Assembly: GCA_020636745.1 (NCBI GenBank)
Contig: JACJXH010000002.1
Location: 558,001-622,000 of the forward strand
From: Lentimicrobiaceae bacterium
Lineage (GTDB): Bacteria > Bacteroidota > Bacteroidia > Bacteroidales > Lentimicrobiaceae
DNA: 64,000 nucleotides
Reading direction: 5' to 3'
A program made the position numbers and the translations under genes. How positions within the stretch are numbered: position 1 is the stretch's first letter; each line of letters starts with the position of its first letter. Positions 16,969 to 25,875 of this stretch are shown piece after piece. Under the pieces are notes generated by a model. That model ran no database searches, was not told the DNA's origin, and was given only the letters and a program-made list of their open reading frames with translations.

Positions 16969-18459
16969 ATGAGAAAGATATTTGCAATTATTTTAATGAT
17001 GTCAGTAAGTCTGTGTTTTCAGCTGACGGTTTACGGGCAGTCAAAAACCAGACAATTGAGTTTGCAGGATGTTATCTCCATTGCTCAAAAGCAATCGCCT
17101 GACGCGTTAACAACGACCCATCGTTTCCGTAGCAGTTACTGGCAATTCCGCAACTACAAGGCAGGATTAATGCCCTCGCTTACATTTGATGCTACCTTGC
17201 CCAGCCTTAGCCGTAGCATTGAGAAAATTACCACGCCCGATGGTGATGCATTTTATGAACGTAATCAGGCAAGTTACTCTGCCGGCCTCTCGCTTACCAA
17301 AAATATCGGTCTTACCGGAGGGCAAATCTTTTTAAATTCTGATTTACAGCGAATAGACCTTTTTAGTGACAGCACCAGAACTTCTTATTTGTCATCTCCC
17401 CTGAATATAGGGTTACGGCAGCCCATTTTTAATTATAATCCTTATAAATGGCTGAAGAAGACTGAACCCATGCGCTATAGTGAAGCCGAAAAAAAATACC
17501 TGGAAGATATTGAGCAGGTTTCTATTACAGCTTCTAACCTTTTCTTCAGCCTGCTTGATGCCCAGATACGCTTAAAAATTCAGCAGACCAATATGGCAAA
17601 TAACGACACCTTGTATCAAATTGCCCGCGGTCGTTTTAATATTGGAACTATTGCTGAAAATGAACTGTTGCAAATTGAGCTAAGTTTGCTCAATGCCCGG
17701 TCGTCGGTTGAGAGTGCCAATCTGGACGTCGAAATGAAAATGTTTAACCTTCGATCATATTTGCGGATTCCTGAGGGCGAGGCTATTGAGCTGATTGCGC
17801 CCGGAGCCCCGGCAGCCACTACTGTTGATGCCCAGTTGGCTATCGCTGAAGCCCGTGAAAACCGTGCTTCAATGGTTGCTTTTGAAAGACGGTTGATTGA
17901 AGCTGAAAGTCAGGTTAATAAAGCCAGAACCGAAAACCGCTTCAATGCAAATTTGTTTGCAATTTATGGCCTCACACAAAGTACTGCTGATTTTAAGGAG
18001 GTTTACCGGAATCCTCAGGAGCAACAGCGCCTCGAAGTTGGTATTCAGGTCCCGATTTTGGACTGGGGGCTCACGCGAGGCAAAATTAAACTTGCCGAAT
18101 CAGATCGTGAATTGGTGCGGACTGCCGTTCAGCAGGAGCAGATTGACTTCGAACAGGAGATTTTTTTGAAAGTGATGCAGTTTAATATGCAGCGAAATCA
18201 GTTGGCTATTGCTGCTAAAAGTGATACTGTTGCCCTTAAACGCTATGAAGTTACCAAGCAGCGGTATCTCATTGGCAAAATCGGAATTATAGATTTAAAT
18301 ATTGCCCAAACCGAAAAAGACAATGCCCGGCAAGGGTATATAGCTTCTTTGGCTGAATACTGGAGAAGTTATTACGAGTTGCGCAAACTTACCCTCTATG
18401 ATTTCCCGGCTAAACGCAGAATTACTTTTAGTTTTGATGAAATTCCCGACATACAGTAA
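16969..18459 (+). CDS. TolC-family outer membrane efflux protein
   Basis: About 496 residues. The ATG at 16969 begins a proper signal peptide (MRKIFAIILMMSVSL, cleavage after VYGQ); an ATG at 16936 in the same frame overlaps the permease stop by 8 bases and adds 11 polar residues. Two homologous halves follow the outer membrane efflux protein pattern, each with long coiled-coil helices; conserved features include the N-terminal LSLQDVISIAQKQSPD start and GRFNIGTIAENELLQIELSL in the first half, mirrored by KQRYLIGKIGIIDLNIAQTE in the second. It is the exit duct for the adaptor and permease encoded just upstream. Confidence 0.9.
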   Translation: MRKIFAIILMMSVSLCFQLTVYGQSKTRQLSLQDVISIAQKQSPDALTTTHRFRSSYWQFRNYKAGLMPSLTFDATLPSLSRSIEKITTPDGDAFYERNQASYSAGLSLTKNIGLTGGQIFLNSDLQRIDLFSDSTRTSYLSSPLNIGLRQPIFNYNPYKWLKKTEPMRYSEAEKKYLEDIEQVSITASNLFFSLLDAQIRLKIQQTNMANNDTLYQIARGRFNIGTIAENELLQIELSLLNARSSVESANLDVEMKMFNLRSYLRIPEGEAIELIAPGAPAATTVDAQLAIAEARENRASMVAFERRLIEAESQVNKARTENRFNANLFAIYGLTQSTADFKEVYRNPQEQQRLEVGIQVPILDWGLTRGKIKLAESDRELVRTAVQQEQIDFEQEIFLKVMQFNMQRNQLAIAAKSDTVALKRYEVTKQRYLIGKIGIIDLNIAQTEKDNARQGYIASLAEYWRSYYELRKLTLYDFPAKRRITFSFDEIPDIQ

Positions 18460-18675
18460 CTAATCTTTGATTGAACAAGTCTCTGATTAAACTCTCCCCG
18501 GCTAAGTATTTTGTCCCTTTTTTTTTGACTGACCGGTATAGTTCTTGACAAGTCAAATATTTTCGTGCGCGGCAGTTGTGAATAATTTCGATAAATGATT
18601 GAACTGAGGCAACCAAATTTATTATCTTTCGAAACCATTTGAATCCCGGTTATATTGATACAGTTTTTAAAAGAT

Positions 18676-19263
18676 ATGAGTTTTGAACAGATTCCTTTAA
18701 AACAGGGCTTGATGTATCATATCCCTGATTTTATAGGTAAATCAGCTTCGTTTGACTTTATTCAACAACTGAAACAGGAGATCAAATGGAAGCAGGAGAC
18801 ATTAAGATTTTTTGGTAAATCATTGCTTACACCCCGCCTCACTGCCTGGTATGGCGACGAGGGAATGAGCTATAGCTATTCAGGACTAAAACTGAGTCCC
18901 AATATATGGACACCGGCTTTGCTTGAAATTAAAAACATGACGGAATTTGCCACAAATTGCCGGTTTAATTCAGTGTTGCTCAATTGGTATCGCAACGGAA
19001 ACGACAGCATGGGGTGGCATTCCGACGATGAAAAGGAATTAGGCCTGAATCCTGTAATTGCAAGTGTTAGCCTGGGGGCCGAAAGAATATTCAGGGTTCG
19101 CGAAAAGTTGAATCATAAAAACAGTTTTGGTATTAAGCTCAATAACGGAAGTTTATTGCTGATGGCAGGAGAATTGCAGCACCACTGGCAGCATTGCCTG
19201 CCCCGTTCGGCCAAAAGTCAGGGCGACAGGATTAATTTAACTTTCAGAATGATTGTTGCTTAG
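18676..19263 (+). CDS. AlkB-like 2-oxoglutarate/Fe(II) dioxygenase
   Basis: A 195-residue AlkB-family enzyme. The iron ligands are visible: His115 and Asp117 in GWHSDD, and His173 in WQHCLPR. The 2-oxoglutarate-binding arginines fit Arg185 and Arg191 in the DRINLTFR end motif. Family members oxidatively remove alkyl groups from DNA or RNA bases; this one is closest in pattern to ALKBH2/3-like bacterial proteins. The ATG at 18676 is chosen; a TTG 21 bases upstream is in frame. A near-consensus -7 element (TATCTTTC, 18623-18630) lies upstream. It stands alone. Confidence 0.9.
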   Translation: MSFEQIPLKQGLMYHIPDFIGKSASFDFIQQLKQEIKWKQETLRFFGKSLLTPRLTAWYGDEGMSYSYSGLKLSPNIWTPALLEIKNMTEFATNCRFNSVLLNWYRNGNDSMGWHSDDEKELGLNPVIASVSLGAERIFRVREKLNHKNSFGIKLNNGSLLLMAGELQHHWQHCLPRSAKSQGDRINLTFRMIVA

Positions 19264-19356
19264 AACTGTTTCCTCTTATTTAAACAGTTATACAGTGAAT
19301 ATTACTATTCATTGAAAAGTATGATTTGCATGCACATCAAGGCATGTTTTTTTATA

Positions 19357-19364
19357 TATATTTG
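19357..19364 (+). promoter_or_regulatory. Bacteroidota -7 promoter element of the peroxiredoxin gene
   Basis: TATATTTG is an exact TAnnTTTG match 33 bases before the ATG at 19398. Confidence 0.6.
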
Positions 19365-19397
19365 TAGTATAAAATTTAAACATTTAAAAACACAGCT

Positions 19398-20033
19398 ATG
19401 TCAGTTTTAGTAGGCAAAAAAGCCCCTCATTTTGAAGCAGATGCAGTTATAAACGGTGGTGAGATTGTTGAAAAATACTCTCTTAGCCAATTTATTGGGA
19501 AAAAGCATGTTGTATTTTTCTTCTATCCGCTGGACTTTACATTTGTTTGTCCTACTGAAATTCTTGCATTTCAGCACAAGCTCGATGAGTTTCACAAAAG
19601 GAATGTTGCAGTTGTGGGCTGCTCGGTAGATTCAGTGCATTCACACTGGGCATGGCTGAATACCGAACTCAATAAAGGTGGAATCAAAGGTGTTACTTTT
19701 CCGCTGGTTTCAGATTTATCAAAAACAATTTCTGAAAATTACGAGGTGCTTGCTGGCTCTTATGAATATGATGAAGAGGACAATAAACTCGAATTTGATG
19801 GTGAAGCTGTTGCATACCGTGGTTTATTTTTGATTGATAAACAAGGTATTGTTCGTCATCAGGTTGTCAATGATTTGCCTTTGGGGCGCAGTGTTGACGA
19901 GGCTTTACGCATGGTGGATGCGCTGCAGTTTTTTGAAGAAAACGGGGAAGTGTGCCCGGCCGACTGGCACAAAGGCGATAAAGCCATCAAAGCAACACCT
20001 GAAGGAATTGCTGATTACCTCTCTTCGAAATAG
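19398..20033 (+). CDS. ahpC: typical 2-Cys peroxiredoxin (AhpC/Prx1 type)
   Basis: A 211-residue cytosolic peroxidase that reduces hydrogen peroxide and organic hydroperoxides. The peroxidatic cysteine is Cys51 in DFTFVCPTE; the resolving cysteine is about Cys186 in GEVCPADW, as in 2-Cys Prx. The GKKHVVFFFYPLDF strand and the Arg in VDEALRMVDALQ are as expected. Length matches the family. No AhpF is adjacent, so electrons probably come from thioredoxin (inference). The gene has its own -7 element and is followed by a strong terminator. Confidence 0.93.
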   Translation: MSVLVGKKAPHFEADAVINGGEIVEKYSLSQFIGKKHVVFFFYPLDFTFVCPTEILAFQHKLDEFHKRNVAVVGCSVDSVHSHWAWLNTELNKGGIKGVTFPLVSDLSKTISENYEVLAGSYEYDEEDNKLEFDGEAVAYRGLFLIDKQGIVRHQVVNDLPLGRSVDEALRMVDALQFFEENGEVCPADWHKGDKAIKATPEGIADYLSSK

Positions 20034-20066
20034 ATGATTTATTTCATTGAATAAGCTCTTTATAAA

Positions 20067-20103
20067 AATCGCCGGTTCATTTCTGATGAGTGAACCGGCG
20101 ATT
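20067..20103. terminator. bidirectional terminator between ahpC and mazG
   Basis: A 13-bp perfect stem AATCGCCGGTTCA / TGAACCGGCGATT with an 11-base loop lies between two convergent genes. On the minus strand it is followed by TTTTTATA, so it should serve mazG well; on the plus strand the downstream tract is ATATTT. Confidence 0.85.
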
Positions 20104-20143
20104 ATATTTAAAGTAAAGACTTCCTCCCCAAAAAAAATCTGAT

Positions 20144-20932
20144 TTATTTTTCTTTGGCTTTGGCTTCGTTCCAGTATACGTCCAGCTCCTCCAGAGTCAT
20201 ATCATGCATTGATTTGCCTATCAGATTTACACTTTCTTCTATGTGATTAAAGCGACGGATAAATTTCTTATTGGTACGTTCCAGAGCATCTTCCGGATTT
20301 ACATTGATAAACCGGGCGTAATTAATCAGTGCAAATAGCAGGTCGCCAAATTCATCTTCAATCTTTTCAGGTGTTCCGTTTATCTTCTCATACTGTAGTT
20401 CGCCTAATTCTTCCTGAACTTTATCCCAAACCTGTCCTACATAATCCCAGTCGAACCCGACACCGCGTGCTTTTTCCTGAATGCGATAAGCTTTTACCAT
20501 TGCGGGCAACGAGCCGGGGACTCCTGAAAGCACCGTTTTGCGATTTTTACCATCACTGCTTTTCTCGGTTAATTTAATTTTTTCCCAGTTGTTTTTTACA
20601 GCTTCTGCATCGTTGGCTGTTACATCGCCGTAAATATGAGGGTGACGTCTTACCAGCTTATCACATATGCCGTTTAATACATCTGTAATATCAAAAGCGT
20701 TTTGTTCTGAAGCTATTTTTGAATAAAAAACAAGATGTAACATTAAATCGCCAAGTTCTCCTTTGATATCAGCCATGTTTTTTTCAAGAATGGCATCGCT
20801 TAATTCATAGGTTTCTTCTATGGTTAAATAGCGAAGACTCTCGAGGGTTTGCTTTTTATCCCAGGGGCAACCGGCTCTTAATTCGTCCATGATAGTAAGC
20901 AAACGTTCAAATGCGGCTAGTCTCGAATCCAT
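20144..20932 (-). CDS. mazG: nucleoside triphosphate pyrophosphohydrolase MazG
   Basis: A 262-residue two-domain all-alpha NTP pyrophosphatase. The first MazG domain opens with CPWDKKQTLESLRYLTIEETYELSDAI and GELGDLMLHLVFYSKIA (EExxE and ExxD metal-binding motifs); the second has KVQEELGELQYEK and EDEFGDLLFALINYARF. It hydrolyses (d)NTPs to NMP and pyrophosphate and clears damaged nucleotides; in some bacteria it also lowers ppGpp. Length and domain order are standard. A second, single-domain MazG relative occurs at 57602. Confidence 0.93.
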   Translation of the reverse strand: MDSRLAAFERLLTIMDELRAGCPWDKKQTLESLRYLTIEETYELSDAILEKNMADIKGELGDLMLHLVFYSKIASEQNAFDITDVLNGICDKLVRRHPHIYGDVTANDAEAVKNNWEKIKLTEKSSDGKNRKTVLSGVPGSLPAMVKAYRIQEKARGVGFDWDYVGQVWDKVQEELGELQYEKINGTPEKIEDEFGDLLFALINYARFINVNPEDALERTNKKFIRRFNHIEESVNLIGKSMHDMTLEELDVYWNEAKAKEK

Positions 20933-21141
20933 GATAATTATTTAAGAGTTCTGATTTTGTTGTGATTTTCATTGTTTTCAACCATTGAAGAAAACATTCC
21001 GTTTGATTTTACCTTTTGCTTTCTCCTGCTTTTATATTGATATTCAAAAAATTAGCTGAGGAGAGCTTTTGAATTTGCTTCGAGGTTGTTTCAATCTTCC
21101 AGATTTTGCAAAGTTACACATTTTAGCGGGGCTGGATTTCG

Positions 21142-21149
21142 TATTTTTG
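21142..21149 (+). promoter_or_regulatory. Bacteroidota -7 element that fixes the start of the deacylase gene
   Basis: TATTTTTG is an exact TAnnTTTG match 30 bases before the GTG at 21180. It lies inside a longer open frame, so it argues against any start further upstream. Confidence 0.55.
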
Positions 21150-21179
21150 TTGTCAATTGTTTATTTCGGCAATTATCCG

Positions 21180-22349
21180 GTGAAAAAAAAATCTGCTTTT
21201 TATTCAGTATTGCTCAGGCTTTTCAGGTATTTAACTGTAATCTCTTTGTTATTGGTTACAGTTGAAAAATCTGAGGCGCAAAAGCAGCGGTTTCAGGCGG
21301 CTAATTTGCTATACGAATCCAGGGTTAATTATGGTTTCCTGATTGCTCATCATGTTGAGATGGAAATTTACAATAGCCATTTTCCGTCGTTTGAATTTAC
21401 AATTGCGCAAGCTGCTTATGGCAAACAGCAATGGGAAGCATTTTATAATTATCCGGTTACCGGTGTAACTTACTGGAATGCCTGGCTTGGAAATTCGCGT
21501 GATTTAGGACAGGCTCATGCCGTTTTTCCATATATCAGTTTCCCCTGGATCAAAAACAACCGGAATGAACTTAATTTTAGGTTAGGAGCCGGAATGGCCT
21601 ATCTGACCAAAAAATTTGATCGCCTGGATAATTATAAGTTTACGGCCATCGGTTCGCATCTGAATGCTGCCATTAATCTGATGATTGAGTATAGATGGAA
21701 ACCTCTGCATCAGCTTCAGTTGTCAGCTGGTTTGCAATTGATGCACTTTTCAAATGGCTCAACTAAAACGCCTAATTACGGGCTGAATATTCCGGCATTA
21801 AGTGCCGGTGCCGCATTCAGGCTTAATAAGGAAAACAATTATATAAGGCGTCGCATCCGGCCCGATCTTACCATGTTTGAATTTGATGGCAGGAAATTTC
21901 TGGAAATTAAAGCCGGAACCACTTTTGCCGTCAAGGAAACAGGCGACACTGATGGTAAAAGATATAATATCTATGCGGGTTTTATTAGTGCAACAAGAAG
22001 CCTGGATTATAAAAATAAACTGGGTCTTTGTTTCGACCTTTCATGGGACGGCTCAGATGCGCTGCTGGTTGCCCGAAGCAATACTGAGCCTTATAACAAA
22101 GCTGAGCTTACAAAACCCGGCATCAGTGCTGCTTACGAACTGGTGCTTTCACGTATGTCGTTTGCCTTTAACCTTGGCTTTTATATTGGAGGAAAAGATA
22201 AAAGTGAAGGATTATCGTATTACAAGGCCGGTATCCATTACCTTATTACCAAAGATATTTTTACCAATCTAACCCTGAAAACTCATTTTGCACGGGCTGA
22301 TTTTGTTGGGATTGGGATTGGATACAGGTTCAAAGCGTTATATTATTAG
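21180..22349 (+). CDS. PagL-like outer membrane lipid A deacylase / acyloxyacyl hydrolase family
   Basis: A 389-residue predicted outer membrane barrel. The GTG at 21180 is preferred: it gives a signal peptide (KKK, a hydrophobic core, cleavage after SEAQ) and follows a -7 element, while the in-frame TTG at 21069 would precede the promoter. A PagL-type catalytic motif is present: His189 and Ser191 in MHFSNGSTKTPN, followed by NYGLNI. The alternating strands and final YRFKALYY fit a barrel. PagL removes the 3-O-acyl chain of lipid A; that the substrate here is lipid A is inference. The protein is about twice the length of PagL, with a C-terminal extension. Confidence 0.78.
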   Translation: MKKKSAFYSVLLRLFRYLTVISLLLVTVEKSEAQKQRFQAANLLYESRVNYGFLIAHHVEMEIYNSHFPSFEFTIAQAAYGKQQWEAFYNYPVTGVTYWNAWLGNSRDLGQAHAVFPYISFPWIKNNRNELNFRLGAGMAYLTKKFDRLDNYKFTAIGSHLNAAINLMIEYRWKPLHQLQLSAGLQLMHFSNGSTKTPNYGLNIPALSAGAAFRLNKENNYIRRRIRPDLTMFEFDGRKFLEIKAGTTFAVKETGDTDGKRYNIYAGFISATRSLDYKNKLGLCFDLSWDGSDALLVARSNTEPYNKAELTKPGISAAYELVLSRMSFAFNLGFYIGGKDKSEGLSYYKAGIHYLITKDIFTNLTLKTHFARADFVGIGIGYRFKALYY

Positions 22350-22356
22350 CAAATTT

Positions 22357-22917
22357 TTATAGTCCGATATCACTTGCAATGCTTGTCATGGCAGCTATAG
22401 CCAGCGCTGCAAATTCATCTAACGGAATTCCCGTTTTTTCACATTCCATAATATTTTCGCGCTTTACTGATGCTGCAAATGCTTTTTCCTTCATGCGCTT
22501 AACAACAGATTTGGGTTTAACTGATGCTACTTTTTTGTCGGGATAAACCATTGCGGTGGCTGTAATAAGCCCGGTTATGGTTTCTCCAGCTGCAAGTGCA
22601 TGTTCAAATTCAGTGCTCCTGTCTTTGCCGGTAGCCATTTCGTTGTGCATTTTAATGGCTTCAACAACATCTGTGTCAATACCCATTTCAGTTAAAATGC
22701 GGGCAGTTTCAAGCGCATGAAGTGTAGGTGAAGCGTTGGTAACTTCCACATCCAAATCGTGCAGTAGTCCTGCTAGCCCCCATTTTTCAACATCGCGCCC
22801 CAGCCTCTGTGCCAGTGCCCGCATTACAGCTTCTGAGGCAAGTGAATGAGCAATCATCCGTTCGTTTTTTATATATTGATGAAGCAGTAACAGGGCTTCT
22901 TCTCTTGGTAAAAGCAT
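22357..22917 (-). CDS. HD-domain (HDIG-type) hydrolase
   Basis: A 186-residue cytosolic HD-superfamily protein. Metal ligands are His24 (MIAHSL), His53-Asp54 (LLHDLD) and His91 (MHNE). Families of this size act on nucleotides or phosphoesters; the usual label is HDIG-domain protein of unknown substrate. It ends 7 bases from the converging deacylase gene and no partner is linked. Confidence 0.8.
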   Translation of the reverse strand: MLLPREEALLLLHQYIKNERMIAHSLASEAVMRALAQRLGRDVEKWGLAGLLHDLDVEVTNASPTLHALETARILTEMGIDTDVVEAIKMHNEMATGKDRSTEFEHALAAGETITGLITATAMVYPDKKVASVKPKSVVKRMKEKAFAASVKRENIMECEKTGIPLDEFAALAIAAMTSIASDIGL

Positions 22918-23121
22918 ATGTTCAATAATTGATTTACGATAATTTTTATTCCCGGCTGAGCCAATGACTCATCATCATCTCAGGGAATGGATTCTGAAAG
23001 CTAAATTATAAAAGAAAAATGAACAGTAAGGGCGTGCCTTCTTCAAATGAAGTAAAATATTGATGAGATCTTGCGTCCCAATATCTGCAGTGAAACTTTC
23101 TACGGGTAAATAAGCTGTAAG

Positions 23122-24528
23122 TCAGTTGTCTAGTAGATACAAATATTTAGCGATGCCGCTTGTTATTGCCCAGGAGTCATTTTCATAATTATGCCCTGTG
23201 GTTACTATAACAACGTTTAATGCCGGGAAAATGTAAATAAATTGACTCCCCAACCCATTAGCCCATATCGTGTTATAGCCTTTTTGTTGTGATTTTATTG
23301 TAATATTCCACCAGTGATATGCATATTTATCGTCCTCAATTTGTGTTGCTATTTTGGCACTTGTTGATTCCTCAATCCAGTGCTTTGAAATAACCTGTTT
23401 GTGTTGATATGTTCCGTGGTTCAAGACCAGTAATCCAATTTTTAACAGGTCGCGTGGTAGCATTCTTAAGGTTCCACTCATACACGGAAACCCCTGTTGG
23501 TTTTGAAGAGCCCAATCATATTGATGGATACCTAAAGGTTTGAATAGGTTTTCCATCGCGAAGGCATCGGCAAATGATCCTGTTTTTTTCTTTAAGATGG
23601 CACCCAGAATTTCGGTGTTTCCTCCATCATAAGCAAACACACGACCTGCCTCATTGGTCAATTTTCGTTTTAAAGCATAGTCAATCCGGTTGGCGCTTTG
23701 AAAAAGTTGGTGATCATCAACCGCAAACCCTGAAGTCATGGTAAGCAGATTAGATATTGTAATTTGTCTGTATTTAATCGTTCTCAGATGTGGATATTCA
23801 GGAAATAGCGTATACAACGGTTCATTTATATTTGCTATGAGCCCTTTGTCAAATGCTATTCCGGTTAGCAAAGAAGTTATACTTTTTGTTGATGACTCTA
23901 TCTGATGGAGATCATTTCGTGTATATCCGTAAAAGTATTCTTCGCAGACCAGTTTGTTGTTTTTTAACATTAAAAAGGAGTTGATGCGGCCATATTCTCC
24001 CTTCATGATTTCAGCAATTATTTTATTTATAAATGCTGAGTCATTTTTTGACTTTAAAAATGAAGACTGAATTCCATCATTTAGCATTGGCGGAGCAAAG
24101 TATTTGTATTTATACCCGGCAGAACTGCATCCATATTTAGCTTCAACAAGGCGTGTTCCAATCACGTCATTTTTTTTCAGGACAACCGTGTCAAATGGTT
24201 CTCCATCGCAATTAAAGCCTCCTCTTATCTGATTTTCAGAAATCCGGCCAGTATATAAGCAATTCCATGCCGGAACATAAAAGCGGATGCTGTCATTACT
24301 GACAGTTACACTCTTTACTTCAAATTCAGAACTGTAAAATCTATGAAGTGTCCAGTAACCTTTTGCCTGAATAGAATCATTTTGTAAAAATAACCGGATG
24401 TAGAATTTTTTATCCTTGTTTTCGGGGTGCGGACCTTCCCAGAAGCCAGTAAAATCAGTAGCGGATTCTTGAAAGTTGCAACCGGCAAGCAAATAAATGA
24501 GCATTATAAAAAATCTGTAACGTTTCAT
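23122..24528 (-). CDS. serine beta-lactamase-fold lipoprotein with an extra N-terminal domain
   Basis: A 468-residue lipoprotein, lipobox LLAGC with Cys17. Residues about 22-120 form a beta-rich domain of unknown family (FTGFWEGPHPENK start). Residues about 165-468 are a class C beta-lactamase/esterase fold: the SxxK motif is Ser212-Ser-Thr-Lys215, a Tyr motif occurs in DKYAYHWWN, and the third motif region is TTGHNYEND. Members act as peptidases, esterases or carboxypeptidase-like enzymes rather than true beta-lactamases, so a resistance role should not be assumed. The gene is monocistronic. Confidence 0.82.
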   Translation of the reverse strand: MKRYRFFIMLIYLLAGCNFQESATDFTGFWEGPHPENKDKKFYIRLFLQNDSIQAKGYWTLHRFYSSEFEVKSVTVSNDSIRFYVPAWNCLYTGRISENQIRGGFNCDGEPFDTVVLKKNDVIGTRLVEAKYGCSSAGYKYKYFAPPMLNDGIQSSFLKSKNDSAFINKIIAEIMKGEYGRINSFLMLKNNKLVCEEYFYGYTRNDLHQIESSTKSITSLLTGIAFDKGLIANINEPLYTLFPEYPHLRTIKYRQITISNLLTMTSGFAVDDHQLFQSANRIDYALKRKLTNEAGRVFAYDGGNTEILGAILKKKTGSFADAFAMENLFKPLGIHQYDWALQNQQGFPCMSGTLRMLPRDLLKIGLLVLNHGTYQHKQVISKHWIEESTSAKIATQIEDDKYAYHWWNITIKSQQKGYNTIWANGLGSQFIYIFPALNVVIVTTGHNYENDSWAITSGIAKYLYLLDN

Positions 24529-24867
24529 AACACGACTACTTATGATGTTTGCATTTTAACTTGACTGATGTTCAGCGCAACGATACAGTTCGGCTATTAT
24601 TTCTGAAATTGGAGATTCTGACCTGATTGCAGTTTTTACTTACGTATTAAAGGTGTCGGACTGTTAATTCATATGATATCAGGTTGGCACAGCAATAAAA
24701 TTACAATTATTTTTATTGAAAGAAAAGTGTTTTTCGATAAATGTGTTGATGATGTTATTGTTAATGAATGGTTTACATGTGCTGGCAATTAAAGGAAGAT
24801 AGAAGGCTAAACGAGATGTCAGTTACAGAATGGGAGGGAGAGGTTGTTTATTATTTTCAACAAAAAT
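24529..24867. other. intergenic region
   Basis: About 340 AT-rich bases upstream of the beta-lactamase-fold gene and before the Moco operon terminator. No gene, RNA or repeat recognised; no clear -7 motif on the minus strand. Confidence 0.45.
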
Positions 24868-24906
24868 AAAAAAAGCAGGATTTTTTTTGAAAATCCTGCT
24901 TTTTTT
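24868..24906. terminator. terminator of the molybdenum cofactor operon
   Basis: A perfect 17-bp stem (AAAAAAAGCAGGATTTT and its complement) with a TTTTG loop. It lies 20 bases after the last gene of the leftward Moco operon and has T-tracts on both strands. Confidence 0.9.
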
Positions 24907-24925
24907 GAATGGCAATTTTCGAAAA

Positions 24926-25849
24926 TTAATGCACATCCAGTCCGTGCAACATAAAAATACTATGTCTGATGGTTTTCGTAATTTCGGTCATGTATTCTTC
25001 CACAGCCTTTACGCTTCCCGGAAGTGTGTAAATTAATGTATTGCCTATTACACCGGCCACACCGCGACTGATTAATGCATTGGGCTTTTCTGCTCCGTAT
25101 TTCATACGAATAAGTTCCATGATGCCAGGAATTTCTTTCTGAAGCATAGGTTTTATCACATCCACGGTAATGTCGCGGGGGCCAATTCCAGTACCGCCTG
25201 TGGTGATAATAATATCAGCTGTTTCCGATTTATTAACTTCTGCCTGAAGTTGAGCCGCATCATCTGCTATCACAAGCCTTTCAATCTGAACCTTCCATTT
25301 ATTTTCAGCGAAAAAGGCTTCAGTCAGCTGCATAATTTTAGGCCCACTGCGATCTTCATATTCCCCTGTTGATGCCCGATCGCTCAGGGTAATTATTTTT
25401 ACCTTGAAAATCTTGGGCTGGTATTCGATTGTATCGTCCGATTGAATAATGCCAGGTTTCAATACCCTGCAAAAAATCCCCTCTTTTGGCATAACACAAT
25501 TGCCAACTTCCCTGTAAATGGCACAACCATCGCCATGGCATTTTTTGCCAATCTGGGTTACTTCTAGCAAGGCTTCGCCAATTATGAACCTGTCGAGTGG
25601 ATGAGTTTCGTAAAGGATGATTCCTTCAGTAGTAATGTTTTCAGCAAATTCGCCGTAGTTAAGCTGACGGTTGGCTTGCTTCTGAAATTTGTGAAAGCTT
25701 TCGGTTCCCAATAAGCTAACCTGTCGGTGCCATTTGCCCGAGTGAGCATCGCCCAAAACCCCTGTATCATTGAGCTCTATTTGTGCAACAGGGTGCTTTA
25801 CTGTTCCTTTTTTTTCTGAAATATTTACAGAAACTACTTTAATATCCAT
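24926..25849 (-). CDS. MOSC domain fused to MogA/MoaB-type molybdopterin adenylyltransferase
   Basis: A 307-residue fusion. Residues about 1-145 are a MOSC domain (GDAHSGKWHRQVSLLG, then ENITTEG, then the cysteine-rich KKCHGDGCAIY...GNCVMP...GIFCRVL). Residues about 150-307 are a MogA/MoaB domain, with GGTGIGPRDITVDVIKP and the closing PGSVKAVEEYM. MogA-type enzymes adenylylate molybdopterin before MoeA inserts molybdenum; MOSC domains bind or hand over sulfurated cofactor. It is the last gene of the Moco operon, 26 bases after the 4-TM gene. Confidence 0.88.
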   Translation of the reverse strand: MDIKVVSVNISEKKGTVKHPVAQIELNDTGVLGDAHSGKWHRQVSLLGTESFHKFQKQANRQLNYGEFAENITTEGIILYETHPLDRFIIGEALLEVTQIGKKCHGDGCAIYREVGNCVMPKEGIFCRVLKPGIIQSDDTIEYQPKIFKVKIITLSDRASTGEYEDRSGPKIMQLTEAFFAENKWKVQIERLVIADDAAQLQAEVNKSETADIIITTGGTGIGPRDITVDVIKPMLQKEIPGIMELIRMKYGAEKPNALISRGVAGVIGNTLIYTLPGSVKAVEEYMTEITKTIRHSIFMLHGLDVH

Positions 25850-25875
25850 ATGCGTTAAAATTTCAAGTAAGTGAA

